DNA of 18,383 nt from Gammaproteobacteria bacterium (GTDB taxonomy: Bacteria; Pseudomonadota; Gammaproteobacteria; DSM-19610), in contig JAUXDG010000027.1 in assembly GCA_030618475.1 (NCBI GenBank), positions 1-18,383 of the forward strand, written 5' to 3'. The notes below the pieces were generated by a model. The model was given only the letters and a program-made list of their open reading frames with translations. It was not told the origin of the DNA and made no database searches. Numbering within the stretch: position 1 is the stretch's first letter; every line of letters begins with the position of its first letter. The position numbers and the translations under genes are program-made. This document shows, in pieces, positions 7,380-14,140 of the stretch.

Positions 7380-7555
7380 TACTAAGGAGTACAGAACTTG
7401 GTCGACATAAGCTTGAGGGACCGTCGGCCGCATGGACGCGGCCGTCGAGCGTACAGGGATGTATTTCACAAGGTGAATTGCGTAGCAAGAGAGGGTGCCC
7501 TGGGGTGCAGCGTGTCCAGAAAACTTATGTCGACCAAGTTCTGTACTCCTTAGTA
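7380..7555. mobile_element. MITE-like palindromic element with perfect 32-bp inverted ends
   Basis: Bases 7380-7411 are the exact reverse complement of 7524-7555. The arms contain AAGGAGTACAGAACTTGG and end inward at GTCGACATAAG. The 112-base interior (7412-7523) holds three tandem small hairpins and no coding capacity. There is no transposase. A clear target duplication is not visible: GCCT directly abuts the left end, but the right GCCT (7560-7563) is 4 bases away from the right end. The structure fits a non-autonomous transposable element or a mobile palindromic repeat; it could equally be a transcribed structured RNA or a terminator-like element between two leftward genes. That the repeat is there is certain; that it moves is inferred. 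Confidence 0.6.
7425..7477. repeat. Three tandem small hairpins inside the palindromic element
   Basis: Hairpin 1: CGGCCGC (7425-7431) with GCGGCCG (7438-7444), loop of 6. Hairpin 2: TACA (7452-7455) with TGTA (7460-7463), loop GGGA. Hairpin 3: TTCAC (7465-7469) with GTGAA (7473-7477), loop AAG. The GC hairpin followed by gagcgtacagggatgtatt resembles, from memory only, short intergenic repeats scattered in several marine gammaproteobacterial genomes. Confidence 0.5.
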
Positions 7556-7604
7556 CATAGCCTGACCGCTTGCCCCAGGGCACGCGGTTAAGTCTCTTGC
7601 GTAG
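7478..7604. repeat. Second, imperfect inverted repeat enclosing the right arm of the element
   Basis: GTGCCCTGGGG (7495-7505) and CCCCAGGGCAC (7573-7583) are perfect 11-bp reverse complements. Their common centre (7539) nearly coincides with the centre of the 32-bp right arm (7539.5). The similarity continues both ways with gaps: inward AGCG..GTC pairs with its complement near 7564-7570, and outward CAAGAGA pairs with TCTCTTG. TTGCGTAG also occurs as a direct repeat at 7478-7485 and 7597-7604. The right arm can therefore pair with the left arm or be looped out by this repeat. Confidence 0.5.
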
Positions 7605-7661
7605 AGAGAGAGGCGGGGGGCTGCCCACTTGATCCAGTGAATACCCACTTTAAGATGCTGG

Positions 7662-8087
7662 TTACGACTTATACAGGCGTTTTTTCGGCACATCGACTTC
7701 ATCTGCCAAAAATGTCTTCAGCCATTCAAGTGCATCCTCTTTGTGATGAAACATGCGCGTTGGATAGGGTGGCTTATGGAACATCATGAACATCTTCCCC
7801 ATGGCGCGGGTGAAGGCTGATTTCACAACCACCGCCAGAGCAGTGGTCAGCGCAGCGGCTTTATCGGTGGAAACAAACTGCTGCGCGTCATAGTCTACTG
7901 AAGCCACCGATTCACAGTCAGCCAATATTGGCCGCTTGTCAGTGGTGATCTGGAGATGCTGCTCAAAGATCGACTCCATGACATCCATCGTTATATGGAA
8001 ATTATCCGGGTATTTGATGCGAACTATGCCGTCTTCTTCCAGCCAGATTCTGGCGCCTGGATATCCCATGTAACTCTCTTGACTCAT
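7662..8087 (-). CDS. STAS/SEC14 (SpoIIAA-like) domain small protein
   Basis: The 141-aa product resembles the small SpoIIAA-like/STAS-SEC14 proteins common in Proteobacteria. It has an N-terminal beta pair (ARIWLEEDGIVRIKYPDNFHITM), a central strand/turn RPILADCESVASVDYDAQQFV at about 52-72, and a C-terminal PTRMFHHKEDALEWLKTFL at about 109-127 that closes the fold. The tail is basic (KKRLYKS). There are no signal or membrane segments. The biochemical role is unknown. I chose ATG at 8087 over GTG at 8123 because the promoter predicts a start of transcription near 8129 and an AAGG lies about 11 bases before 8087. The gene is divergent from dnaE2. Confidence 0.75.
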   Translation of the reverse strand: MSQESYMGYPGARIWLEEDGIVRIKYPDNFHITMDVMESIFEQHLQITTDKRPILADCESVASVDYDAQQFVSTDKAAALTTALAVVVKSAFTRAMGKMFMMFHKPPYPTRMFHHKEDALEWLKTFLADEVDVPKKRLYKS

Positions 8088-8135
8088 CTGATACGAAGCC
8101 TTCAAGTGGTTGACTTTTAGCACAGATTCGCTGCT

Positions 8136-8163
8136 ATTGTAACCATATTGCCACGCCTGACAA
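8136..8163 (-). promoter_or_regulatory. Promoter of the STAS/SEC14 gene
   Basis: On the minus strand TTGTCA (8163-8158) and TACAAT (8141-8136) are separated by 16 bases, a strong sigma70 match. The predicted transcript begins near 8129 and gives a leader of about 42 bases before ATG 8087. The -35 hexamer lies within one arm of the 8155-8186 inverted repeat. Confidence 0.6.
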
Positions 8164-8186
8164 ATATACCGACTATTTTGTCAGGC
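8155..8186. promoter_or_regulatory. Operator-like inverted repeat, 10-12-10, in the dnaE2/STAS divergent region
   Basis: GCCTGACAAA (8155-8164) and TTTGTCAGGC (8177-8186) are perfect reverse complements with a 12-base AT-rich spacer. The left arm covers the -35 element of the leftward gene, and the right arm ends 9 bases before the putative dnaE2 -35. The size and placement suit a dimeric repressor or activator site distinct from LexA. The regulator is unknown. Confidence 0.5.
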
Positions 8187-8194
8187 TTGCAGCT

Positions 8195-8224
8195 TTGTAG
8201 TCATCTCACTACACTGTATATATT
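8195..8224 (+). promoter_or_regulatory. Candidate dnaE2 promoter
   Basis: TTGTAG (8195-8200) and TATATT (8219-8224) are 18 bases apart. The -10 element lies inside the LexA box, as expected for LexA blocking RNA polymerase. The spacing predicts a very short leader before ATG 8244. Confidence 0.4.
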
Positions 8225-8231
8225 TACAGTA
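8212..8231 (+). promoter_or_regulatory. LexA box (SOS box) upstream of dnaE2
   Basis: The core CTGT-N8-ACAG is perfect at 8214-8229 (CTGTATATATTTACAG). Over 20 bases it differs from the E. coli consensus at two positions only. It lies 12 bases before the dnaE2 ATG and overlaps the likely -10 element. This predicts tight LexA repression and induction by DNA damage. Confidence 0.92.
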
Positions 8232-8243
8232 TCCAGAAGCGGT

Positions 8244-11200
8244 ATGCCCAGTACACCAACACCTGACTACGCCGAACTTCATTGCATCAGCAACTTCAGC
8301 TTCTTACGTGGCGCCTCTCACCCGGAGGAATTGGTAAATCGCGCACATGAACTGGGTTACACCGCCCTGGCGCTAACCGATGAATGCTCATTGGCCGGCA
8401 TTGTGCGCGCGCATCTGGCTGCCGGAAAAGTGGGGTTGCCGCTAATTCAGGGCAGTGAATTCCGGCTCGATCACGCACTGCATCTGGTATTGCTGGCGAC
8501 CAACCGCACATCCTATGGCGGCCTGTCAGCACTGGTCAGCCTGGCCCGACGCCGGGCTCCCAAAGGGGAATACCGGCTGCAGCGTGATGAGCTGTTACCT
8601 TATACACATGGCTGCCTGCTGATCTGGGTGAATGCAGAGCAATGCGATACCACCCGGGATACCGCCACCTGGATACACAAGCATTTCACAAAACGCGCCT
8701 GGATTGGCGTCACCCGGCAACTGGATGGCCGGGACCGACAACGCCTGCAAACCCTGCAAACTCTGGGACAGCAGTTTAATCTGCCACTGGTCGCTTGTGG
8801 CGGGGTTACCATGCACACACGCAGCCGCCGTCAGCTGCGGGATATACTCACGGCCATTCGTATGGGTGCACGCGTCCGCGACGCCGGCTTTGCCCTGCAC
8901 GCCAATGGCGGACACTGTTTATGCAGCCGCACCAGCTTGAGCAGGCTATACCCGCAGGCTCTGCTCGACGAAAGTCAGCATATCGCCGGACTCTGCCGCT
9001 TTTCACTCGACGAACTGCGTTATGAATACCCAAGGGAACTGGTGCCCGATAACACCTCCCCCGGCGCCTGGCTGCGGCAGCTCACTGAAGCCGGCATGCA
9101 CCGGCGTTGGCCGCAAGGCACACCTGACAAGGTTTACAAACTCATACAACATGAATTAACACTGATCACAGAACTGCACTACGAACCTTATTTCCTCACT
9201 GTATGCGACATTGTGCAGTTTGCCCGCTCGCGCAATATTCTCTGCCAGGGCAGGGGCTCGGCAGCCAATTCCGCGGTCTGCTATTGCCTCGGTATTACCG
9301 AAGTCGACCCCTCACGCATCGAAACCCTGTTCGAGCGATTCATATCCCGGCAACGTAACGAACCGCCCGACATTGATGTGGACTTTGAACACCAGCGGCG
9401 TGAAGAGGTTATTCAGTATATCTACGCCAAATACGGTCGGGAAAGGGCAGCGCTGGCTGCGACAGTGATTACCTATCGTCCTAAAAGCGCACTACGCGAC
9501 GTTGGCAAGGCACTGGGACTCAGTCCGGACCAGCTCGACCGGCTCAGCAAAACCATTCACTGGTGGGATGGACAAAAGATTTCTGAAGAGCGGCTGCGCG
9601 AAGCTGGCTTTGCAGCCGACAATCCCACCATTCAGCACCTTATGCAGCTGGCACACCAGCTAATGGGTTTTCCGCGCCACCTGTCACAGCACGTCGGCGG
9701 CTTTGTCATCGCCCGCGATGCACTTGATCGTATGGTCCCCATCGAAAATGCCGCCATGCCGGAACGCACCGTGATTCAATGGGACAAGGATGATCTCGAT
9801 GCCCTGGGACTGCTGAAGGTCGATTGTCTGTCACTGGGCATGCTGAGCGCCATTCACCGTTGTTTTGACATGCTTGATGCGCACTACGACATGCCATTGA
9901 CTATGGACAGCATAGCGGCGGAAGACCCGTTGGTGTACGACATGATTTCACGCGCCGACACCGTCGGTGTCTTCCAGATCGAGTCCCGTGCGCAGATGTC
10001 CATGCTGCCACGCCTGCGGCCAGCCTGTTTCTACGACCTGGTCATCGAGGTTGCCATTGTGCGCCCCGGCCCCATTCAGGGTGACATGGTGCACCCTTAC
10101 CTGCGTCGGCGACAGGGCATTGAAGCGGTGAGCTACCCTTCAGACGCCGTGCGTGAAGTACTGGAACGCACTCTGGGCATCCCCATTTTCCAGGAGCAGG
10201 TCATCAAACTGGCCATGGTAGCCGCCGGCTTTTCACCGGGCGAAGCCGACCAGCTGCGCCGTTCCATGGCACGCTGGCGCAAGCACGGCCAGATACTGGC
10301 ATTCGAACAACGCCTGGTCGAAGGTATGAGGCAACGCGGTTACTCAGAACAGTTTGCCCGGCAGATATTTCAGCAAATCCTGGGCTTTGGTGAATACGGT
10401 TTTCCGGAATCACACGCGGCCAGCTTCGCATTACTGGTCTACGTCTCGGCCTGGCTTAAGCACTACTACCCGGAGGTATTCACCTGTGCCCTGCTCAACA
10501 GTCAGCCGATGGGATTTTATACCCCGAGACAACTGGTCGACGACCTGCGCCGTCACGACGCTGATGTGCGGGCAGTGGATGTTTGTTACAGCGAGTGGGA
10601 ATGCACACTGGAAGAGAAAGAAGGAGACCGCTCCTGCAAAAAAAATGGCGGCAGACCCATTGTTGCCCTGCGCCTTGGCCTGCAAATGGTCAAAGGTCTG
10701 TCCCGCAGTGGCGCACAACGTTTACTCGACGCACGCAAACAGCAATCGTTGCGTGATACTGCCGACCTCGCCCAGCGTGCCCGCCTCAATCGCGGAGATC
10801 TGGAAGCCCTGGCTGCAGCCAATGCCCTGGCCTCCCTGGCTGGACACCGTTACCAGGCACGTTGGGCCTGTGCCGGTATCGAACCGGCAAGGCCGCTGCT
10901 GCAAGATATCACCATTGCCGAGGCCACGCCCCTGCTTAAAGCGCCCAGCGAAGGCGAACAACTGGTAGCCGACTACGCCAGCACCGGTCTCAGCCTCGGA
11001 CGCCACCCTATGGCACTGTTACGCTCACGACTGATCCGCCTTGGCCTGCAACCCGCTCAACACCTCCACAGCTGCTCACACGGCAGCTTTGCACGCACCG
11101 CCGGCATTGTCACCGGCCGGCAGAGCCCCGGCAGTGCCAGCGGCGTGATTTTCATCACCCTGGAAGATGAAACCGGTATCATCCAGGTCATTGTCTGGCC

Positions 11201-11366
11201 GAAGCTGGCACAACAGCAACGCTGTATTTTATCAGGCGCAAGACTGCTGGTCGTGGCAGGGGAAGTGCAGCGTGAAGGGGAGGTATTGCATTTGATTGCA
11301 AAGCGGCTGGAGGACCACAGCCATTTACTGGGACGGCTGATCACCCGCTCCAGGGATTTTCACTGA
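8244..11366 (+). CDS. dnaE2: Error-prone DNA polymerase DnaE2 (C-family translesion polymerase)
   Basis: The 1040-aa product is a second DnaE-type polymerase alpha of the damage-tolerance class. It opens with the PHP domain (YAELHCISNFSFLRGASHPEELV, then LALTDECSLAGIVRAH). The palm catalytic aspartates are in PDIDVDF (D376, D378) and KVDCLSLG (D527). Other marks are QGRGSAANSAVCYCLGIT, SQHVGGFVIA, GIPIFQEQVIKLAM and GFPESHAASFALLVY. Near the C-terminus is an OB-fold with FITLEDETGIIQVIVWP. DnaE2 usually copies damaged DNA together with ImuA and ImuB; neither is beside it here. The frame is open upstream to 8148, but that start would swallow the LexA box and promoter, and 1040 aa is the normal length, so ATG 8244 is preferred. 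The stop lies 4 bases from the convergent gspF stop. Confidence 0.96.
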   Translation: MPSTPTPDYAELHCISNFSFLRGASHPEELVNRAHELGYTALALTDECSLAGIVRAHLAAGKVGLPLIQGSEFRLDHALHLVLLATNRTSYGGLSALVSLARRRAPKGEYRLQRDELLPYTHGCLLIWVNAEQCDTTRDTATWIHKHFTKRAWIGVTRQLDGRDRQRLQTLQTLGQQFNLPLVACGGVTMHTRSRRQLRDILTAIRMGARVRDAGFALHANGGHCLCSRTSLSRLYPQALLDESQHIAGLCRFSLDELRYEYPRELVPDNTSPGAWLRQLTEAGMHRRWPQGTPDKVYKLIQHELTLITELHYEPYFLTVCDIVQFARSRNILCQGRGSAANSAVCYCLGITEVDPSRIETLFERFISRQRNEPPDIDVDFEHQRREEVIQYIYAKYGRERAALAATVITYRPKSALRDVGKALGLSPDQLDRLSKTIHWWDGQKISEERLREAGFAADNPTIQHLMQLAHQLMGFPRHLSQHVGGFVIARDALDRMVPIENAAMPERTVIQWDKDDLDALGLLKVDCLSLGMLSAIHRCFDMLDAHYDMPLTMDSIAAEDPLVYDMISRADTVGVFQIESRAQMSMLPRLRPACFYDLVIEVAIVRPGPIQGDMVHPYLRRRQGIEAVSYPSDAVREVLERTLGIPIFQEQVIKLAMVAAGFSPGEADQLRRSMARWRKHGQILAFEQRLVEGMRQRGYSEQFARQIFQQILGFGEYGFPESHAASFALLVYVSAWLKHYYPEVFTCALLNSQPMGFYTPRQLVDDLRRHDADVRAVDVCYSEWECTLEEKEGDRSCKKNGGRPIVALRLGLQMVKGLSRSGAQRLLDARKQQSLRDTADLAQRARLNRGDLEALAAANALASLAGHRYQARWACAGIEPARPLLQDITIAEATPLLKAPSEGEQLVADYASTGLSLGRHPMALLRSRLIRLGLQPAQHLHSCSHGSFARTAGIVTGRQSPGSASGVIFITLEDETGIIQVIVWPKLAQQQRCILSGARLLVVAGEVQREGEVLHLIAKRLEDHSHLLGRLITRSRDFH

Positions 11367-11370
11367 AAAC

Positions 11371-12594
11371 CTACCCGACCAGCTGGTTGAGATTGAAGAT
11401 CGGCAACAGGATAGCCAGCACGATAATCAGCACCACAGCGCCCATCACCAGAATCAACACCGGCTCAAACAGACCCATGACCGCTGTAATCAGGGTTTCG
11501 ATCTCACGCTCCTGGTTGACCGCCGCACGCTCCAGCATTTCTTCCAGTTTGCCACTGGCTTCACCACTGGCAATCAGGTGCACCATCATGGGCGGAAAAT
11601 AACCACTGTTCTCCAGCGCCGCATGGATACTGGCGCCTTCACGAATCTTGCGCGTCGCATCCTCGACAGACTCCCGCATCGGAACATTCGACACGACCTC
11701 CGATGCAATGCGCAAACCGTCGAGCACGGGTACGCCACTGGCGGTGACAATACTGAAGGTACGCGCAAAACGCCCGGCATTAATGCCGCGTTCCAGACGC
11801 CCGATCAACGGCACTCGCAGTAAAAACTTATGGAAACGACGCCTGGGACCTTCTCTACGTAATAGCCAGGCCATACCGGCACCGGCCGCCCCAATCCCCA
11901 GCAACATCAAAATACCGTAATTGCGCAGGAAATCGCTCATGGCAATCAGCGCTTTAGTCAGCCCGGGCAACTCCTGACCGATATTATCAAACACCTGCAC
12001 CACCTGCGGTACAACATAGGTCATCAAGCCGACAACCACACCGACGGCAACCAGTGTCAGCAAGGCTGGATAAAACAGCGCCAGCTGAATTTTGGACTGC
12101 ATCTGCTGGCGGCTTTCTGTGTAATCGGCAAGACGTTCCAGTACCACATCAAGGTGACCCGACTGCTCACCCGCCGATACCGTGGTACGGTACAGCTCAG
12201 GAAATACGTGACTGAAATCACCCAGTCCGGTTGCCAGGGTATGCCCCTCCATGACGCGCGAACGCACAGCCAGCAACATACTTTGCAGACGTGGTTTTTC
12301 GGTTTGCTGTGCAGCCGCCTGCAGGGTCTCTTCAAGCGGCAGGCCGGCACGAATCAGGGTGGCCAGCTGACGGGTAATCAGGGCAAGATCCGTCGCACTG
12401 ACGCCACGACGGATTTTGATTTTACGCTGCCTGCGGGTACTGCTGGTTTCGCGTTCACTGGATTCCTGAACGTCGAGCGCTATCCAGCCCTTGTCGCGCA
12501 GCTGCTGGCGCACCTGACGCGCGGTATCGCCTTCCAGCACGCCCTTCTTTTCTTTACCGCTGCTATCCAGCGCGACGAATTCAAAGGCACCCAT
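11371..12594 (-). CDS. gspF: Type II secretion inner-membrane platform protein GspF
   Basis: GspF is the polytopic inner-membrane protein that links the GspE ATPase to pseudopilus assembly. The 407-aa length is typical. The N-terminal motif GAFEFVALDSSGKEKKGVLEGD is diagnostic, and both cytoplasmic GspF domains are present: ALITRQLATLIRAGLPLEETL in the first and RFARTFSIVTASGVPVLDGL in the second. Three membrane spans are seen near 172-198, 226-246 and 375-400. The ATG at 12594 has an AGGG site about 9 bases upstream and follows gspE after 16 bases. It is the last gene of this gsp operon. Confidence 0.97.
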   Translation of the reverse strand: MGAFEFVALDSSGKEKKGVLEGDTARQVRQQLRDKGWIALDVQESSERETSSTRRQRKIKIRRGVSATDLALITRQLATLIRAGLPLEETLQAAAQQTEKPRLQSMLLAVRSRVMEGHTLATGLGDFSHVFPELYRTTVSAGEQSGHLDVVLERLADYTESRQQMQSKIQLALFYPALLTLVAVGVVVGLMTYVVPQVVQVFDNIGQELPGLTKALIAMSDFLRNYGILMLLGIGAAGAGMAWLLRREGPRRRFHKFLLRVPLIGRLERGINAGRFARTFSIVTASGVPVLDGLRIASEVVSNVPMRESVEDATRKIREGASIHAALENSGYFPPMMVHLIASGEASGKLEEMLERAAVNQEREIETLITAVMGLFEPVLILVMGAVVLIIVLAILLPIFNLNQLVG

Positions 12595-12610
12595 ACCGAT
12601 CTAGCCCTGC

Positions 12611-14140
12611 CTAGCCTTCCTGGGTGACACGCAACACTTCTTCAACTGTCGTTTCACCCGCCAGCGCGCGCCGCCAGCCATCCTGACGCATGCCGGGAGA
12701 ATACTGTCGTGCATAGGCTTCAAGTTTCTGCTCACTGTCGCCATCATGAATCCTGGTGCGCATCTCGTCGTCGAGTTCGATCAGTTCGTAAATACCGGTG
12801 CGCCCTCTATAACCGAGATGGTTGCATTCAGTGCAGCCAACCGCTCGATACAAGGTGGGCGGATTAGCCGGGTCGACACCCAGTGCCATACAATCAGCCG
12901 CCGACGCTGTGTAGGGCTCTTTGCAGTGACCACATAACACGCGCACCAGCCGCTGCGCCAGCACACCGACCAAACTGGAGGACAGCAGGAAAGGCTCAAC
13001 GCCCATATCGCGTAAACGCGTCACCGCCCCCACCGCGCTGTTGGTATGCAGCGTCGAGAATACCAGGTGACCGGTCAAACTGGATTGCACCGCAATCTCC
13101 GCTGTTTCCAGGTCACGAATCTCACCCACCATCACCACATCCGGGTCCTGACGCAGAATAGCGCGCAGGCCACGCGCAAAACTCATTTCAACCTTGGTAT
13201 TCACCTGGGTCTGGCCGATACCGTCGAGGTAATACTCGATCGGGTCCTCGACTGTCATTATGTTACGGCGCTTGTTATTGAGCCGTTCCAGCGCAGCGTA
13301 CAGGGTGGTGGTTTTCCCCGAACCGGTGGGGCCGGTCACCAGAATGATGCCGTGTGGTTTCTGGATCATTTGATCGATAGCGTTTCGGCTTTCCGTGGCC
13401 ATCCCCAGATGTTCCAGATCCAGTCGCCCGGCTTGTTTGTCCAGCAAGCGCAATACCACGCGCTCTCCGTGTCCCGATGGCAAGGTGGATACACGTACAT
13501 CGACGGCACGCCCGGCGATGCGCAGGGAAATACGTCCATCCTGTGGCAACCGTTTCTCCGCGATGTCCAGCTTGGCCATCACCTTGATACGCGATACCAG
13601 CAATGGCGCCAGTACACGTTTCGGCTCCAGAATTTCGCGTAACACGCCGTCGACACGAAAGCGCACCACCAGTCGGTTTTCGAACGGTTCAATGTGAATA
13701 TCCGAGGCGTTTTCCTTAACCGCTTCGGTAAGCAGAGCGTTTATCAGGCGGATAATGGGCGCATCATCCTCGCTTTCCAGCAGGTCTTCGGTTTCAGGCA
13801 ACGCCTGGGCCACCTGGAACAGGTCCATGTCATCACCCAGGCCCTCCATCATCTGCATGGCTTCGTTGGAACCCTGCTCATAAGTGGACGCCAGCAGTGC
13901 CTCAAACTGCCCTTCATCGACTTGACGCAGTTTCAAGGGGCAAGCCACGAAGCGCCGTAATTCGACCAGTGCCCCGGGATCCGCTTCGGGGCTTAATATG
14001 ACATCGGCACAATCATCGCGAAATTCCGACACCAGCATGCCATGCCGTTTGGCGAACATAAAGGCGGGACGCCGATAGCGCGGACCCGCCGGCTCAGTCA
14101 CCGGCGCCTCGCTGACGGTCTCCATTTCGCTATCAGTCAT
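12611..14140 (-). CDS. gspE: Type II secretion ATPase GspE
   Basis: GspE is the cytoplasmic hexameric ATPase that drives pseudopilus extension. In the 509-aa protein the Walker A loop is GPTGSGKTT (270-278), the Asp box includes MTVEDPIEYYL (295-305), Walker B is DPDVVMVGEIRD (332-343), and the His box is GHLVFSTLHTN (357-367). The zinc-binding tetracysteine, diagnostic for GspE over PilB-like twitching motors, is C403-x2-C406 and C436-x2-C439. The N-terminal domain is divergent and includes an acidic stretch near 98-126. The ATG at 14140 overlaps the gspD stop by 8 bases, suggesting coupled translation. Confidence 0.97.
   Translation of the reverse strand: MTDSEMETVSEAPVTEPAGPRYRRPAFMFAKRHGMLVSEFRDDCADVILSPEADPGALVELRRFVACPLKLRQVDEGQFEALLASTYEQGSNEAMQMMEGLGDDMDLFQVAQALPETEDLLESEDDAPIIRLINALLTEAVKENASDIHIEPFENRLVVRFRVDGVLREILEPKRVLAPLLVSRIKVMAKLDIAEKRLPQDGRISLRIAGRAVDVRVSTLPSGHGERVVLRLLDKQAGRLDLEHLGMATESRNAIDQMIQKPHGIILVTGPTGSGKTTTLYAALERLNNKRRNIMTVEDPIEYYLDGIGQTQVNTKVEMSFARGLRAILRQDPDVVMVGEIRDLETAEIAVQSSLTGHLVFSTLHTNSAVGAVTRLRDMGVEPFLLSSSLVGVLAQRLVRVLCGHCKEPYTASAADCMALGVDPANPPTLYRAVGCTECNHLGYRGRTGIYELIELDDEMRTRIHDGDSEQKLEAYARQYSPGMRQDGWRRALAGETTVEEVLRVTQEG

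Larger units (their letters stand above)
7225..7661. other. 437-base gene-free stretch between ybeD and the STAS/SEC14 gene
   Basis: I see no convincing gene here. Leftward open frames of 61 and 86 codons exist, but they read straight through the inverted repeats and lack credible starts. The stretch holds the 176-bp palindromic element (7380-7555), a second inverted repeat around its right arm, and short mirrored outer motifs: gagtgggttatt at 7360-7371 and aatacccactt at 7640-7650 are roughly complementary. The outer motifs might mark the limits of a larger decayed element, but they are short and imperfect. Confidence 0.6.

Noticed and set aside
7376..7563. GCCT on both sides of the palindromic element as a target-site duplication
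   Set aside because: The right copy is 4 bases away from the end of the inverted repeat, and a 4-base match is expected by chance.
7368..7628. Leftward 86-codon open frame (and a 61-codon one at 7303-7488) in the palindromic stretch
   Set aside because: The codons run straight through both inverted-repeat arms, so the peptide is a by-product of the palindrome. There is no ribosome-binding site, no recognisable domain and low-complexity ends.
8088..8123. GTG start at 8123 for the STAS/SEC14 gene
   Set aside because: The predicted transcription start near 8129 leaves no room for a ribosome-binding site; ATG 8087 has both a leader and an AAGG.
8148..8243. Upstream 32-codon extension of dnaE2
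   Set aside because: It would place the LexA box, the promoter and the inverted repeat inside the coding region, and it exceeds the normal DnaE2 length.
10354..10968. Rightward 204-codon open frame
   Set aside because: Out-of-frame reading of dnaE2 on the same strand, where the polymerase frame is continuous and conserved.
13046..13642. Rightward 198-codon open frame
   Set aside because: Antisense to gspE, across its Walker A and Asp-box region; a shadow of constrained coding sequence. The same applies to 15372-15935 opposite gspD.
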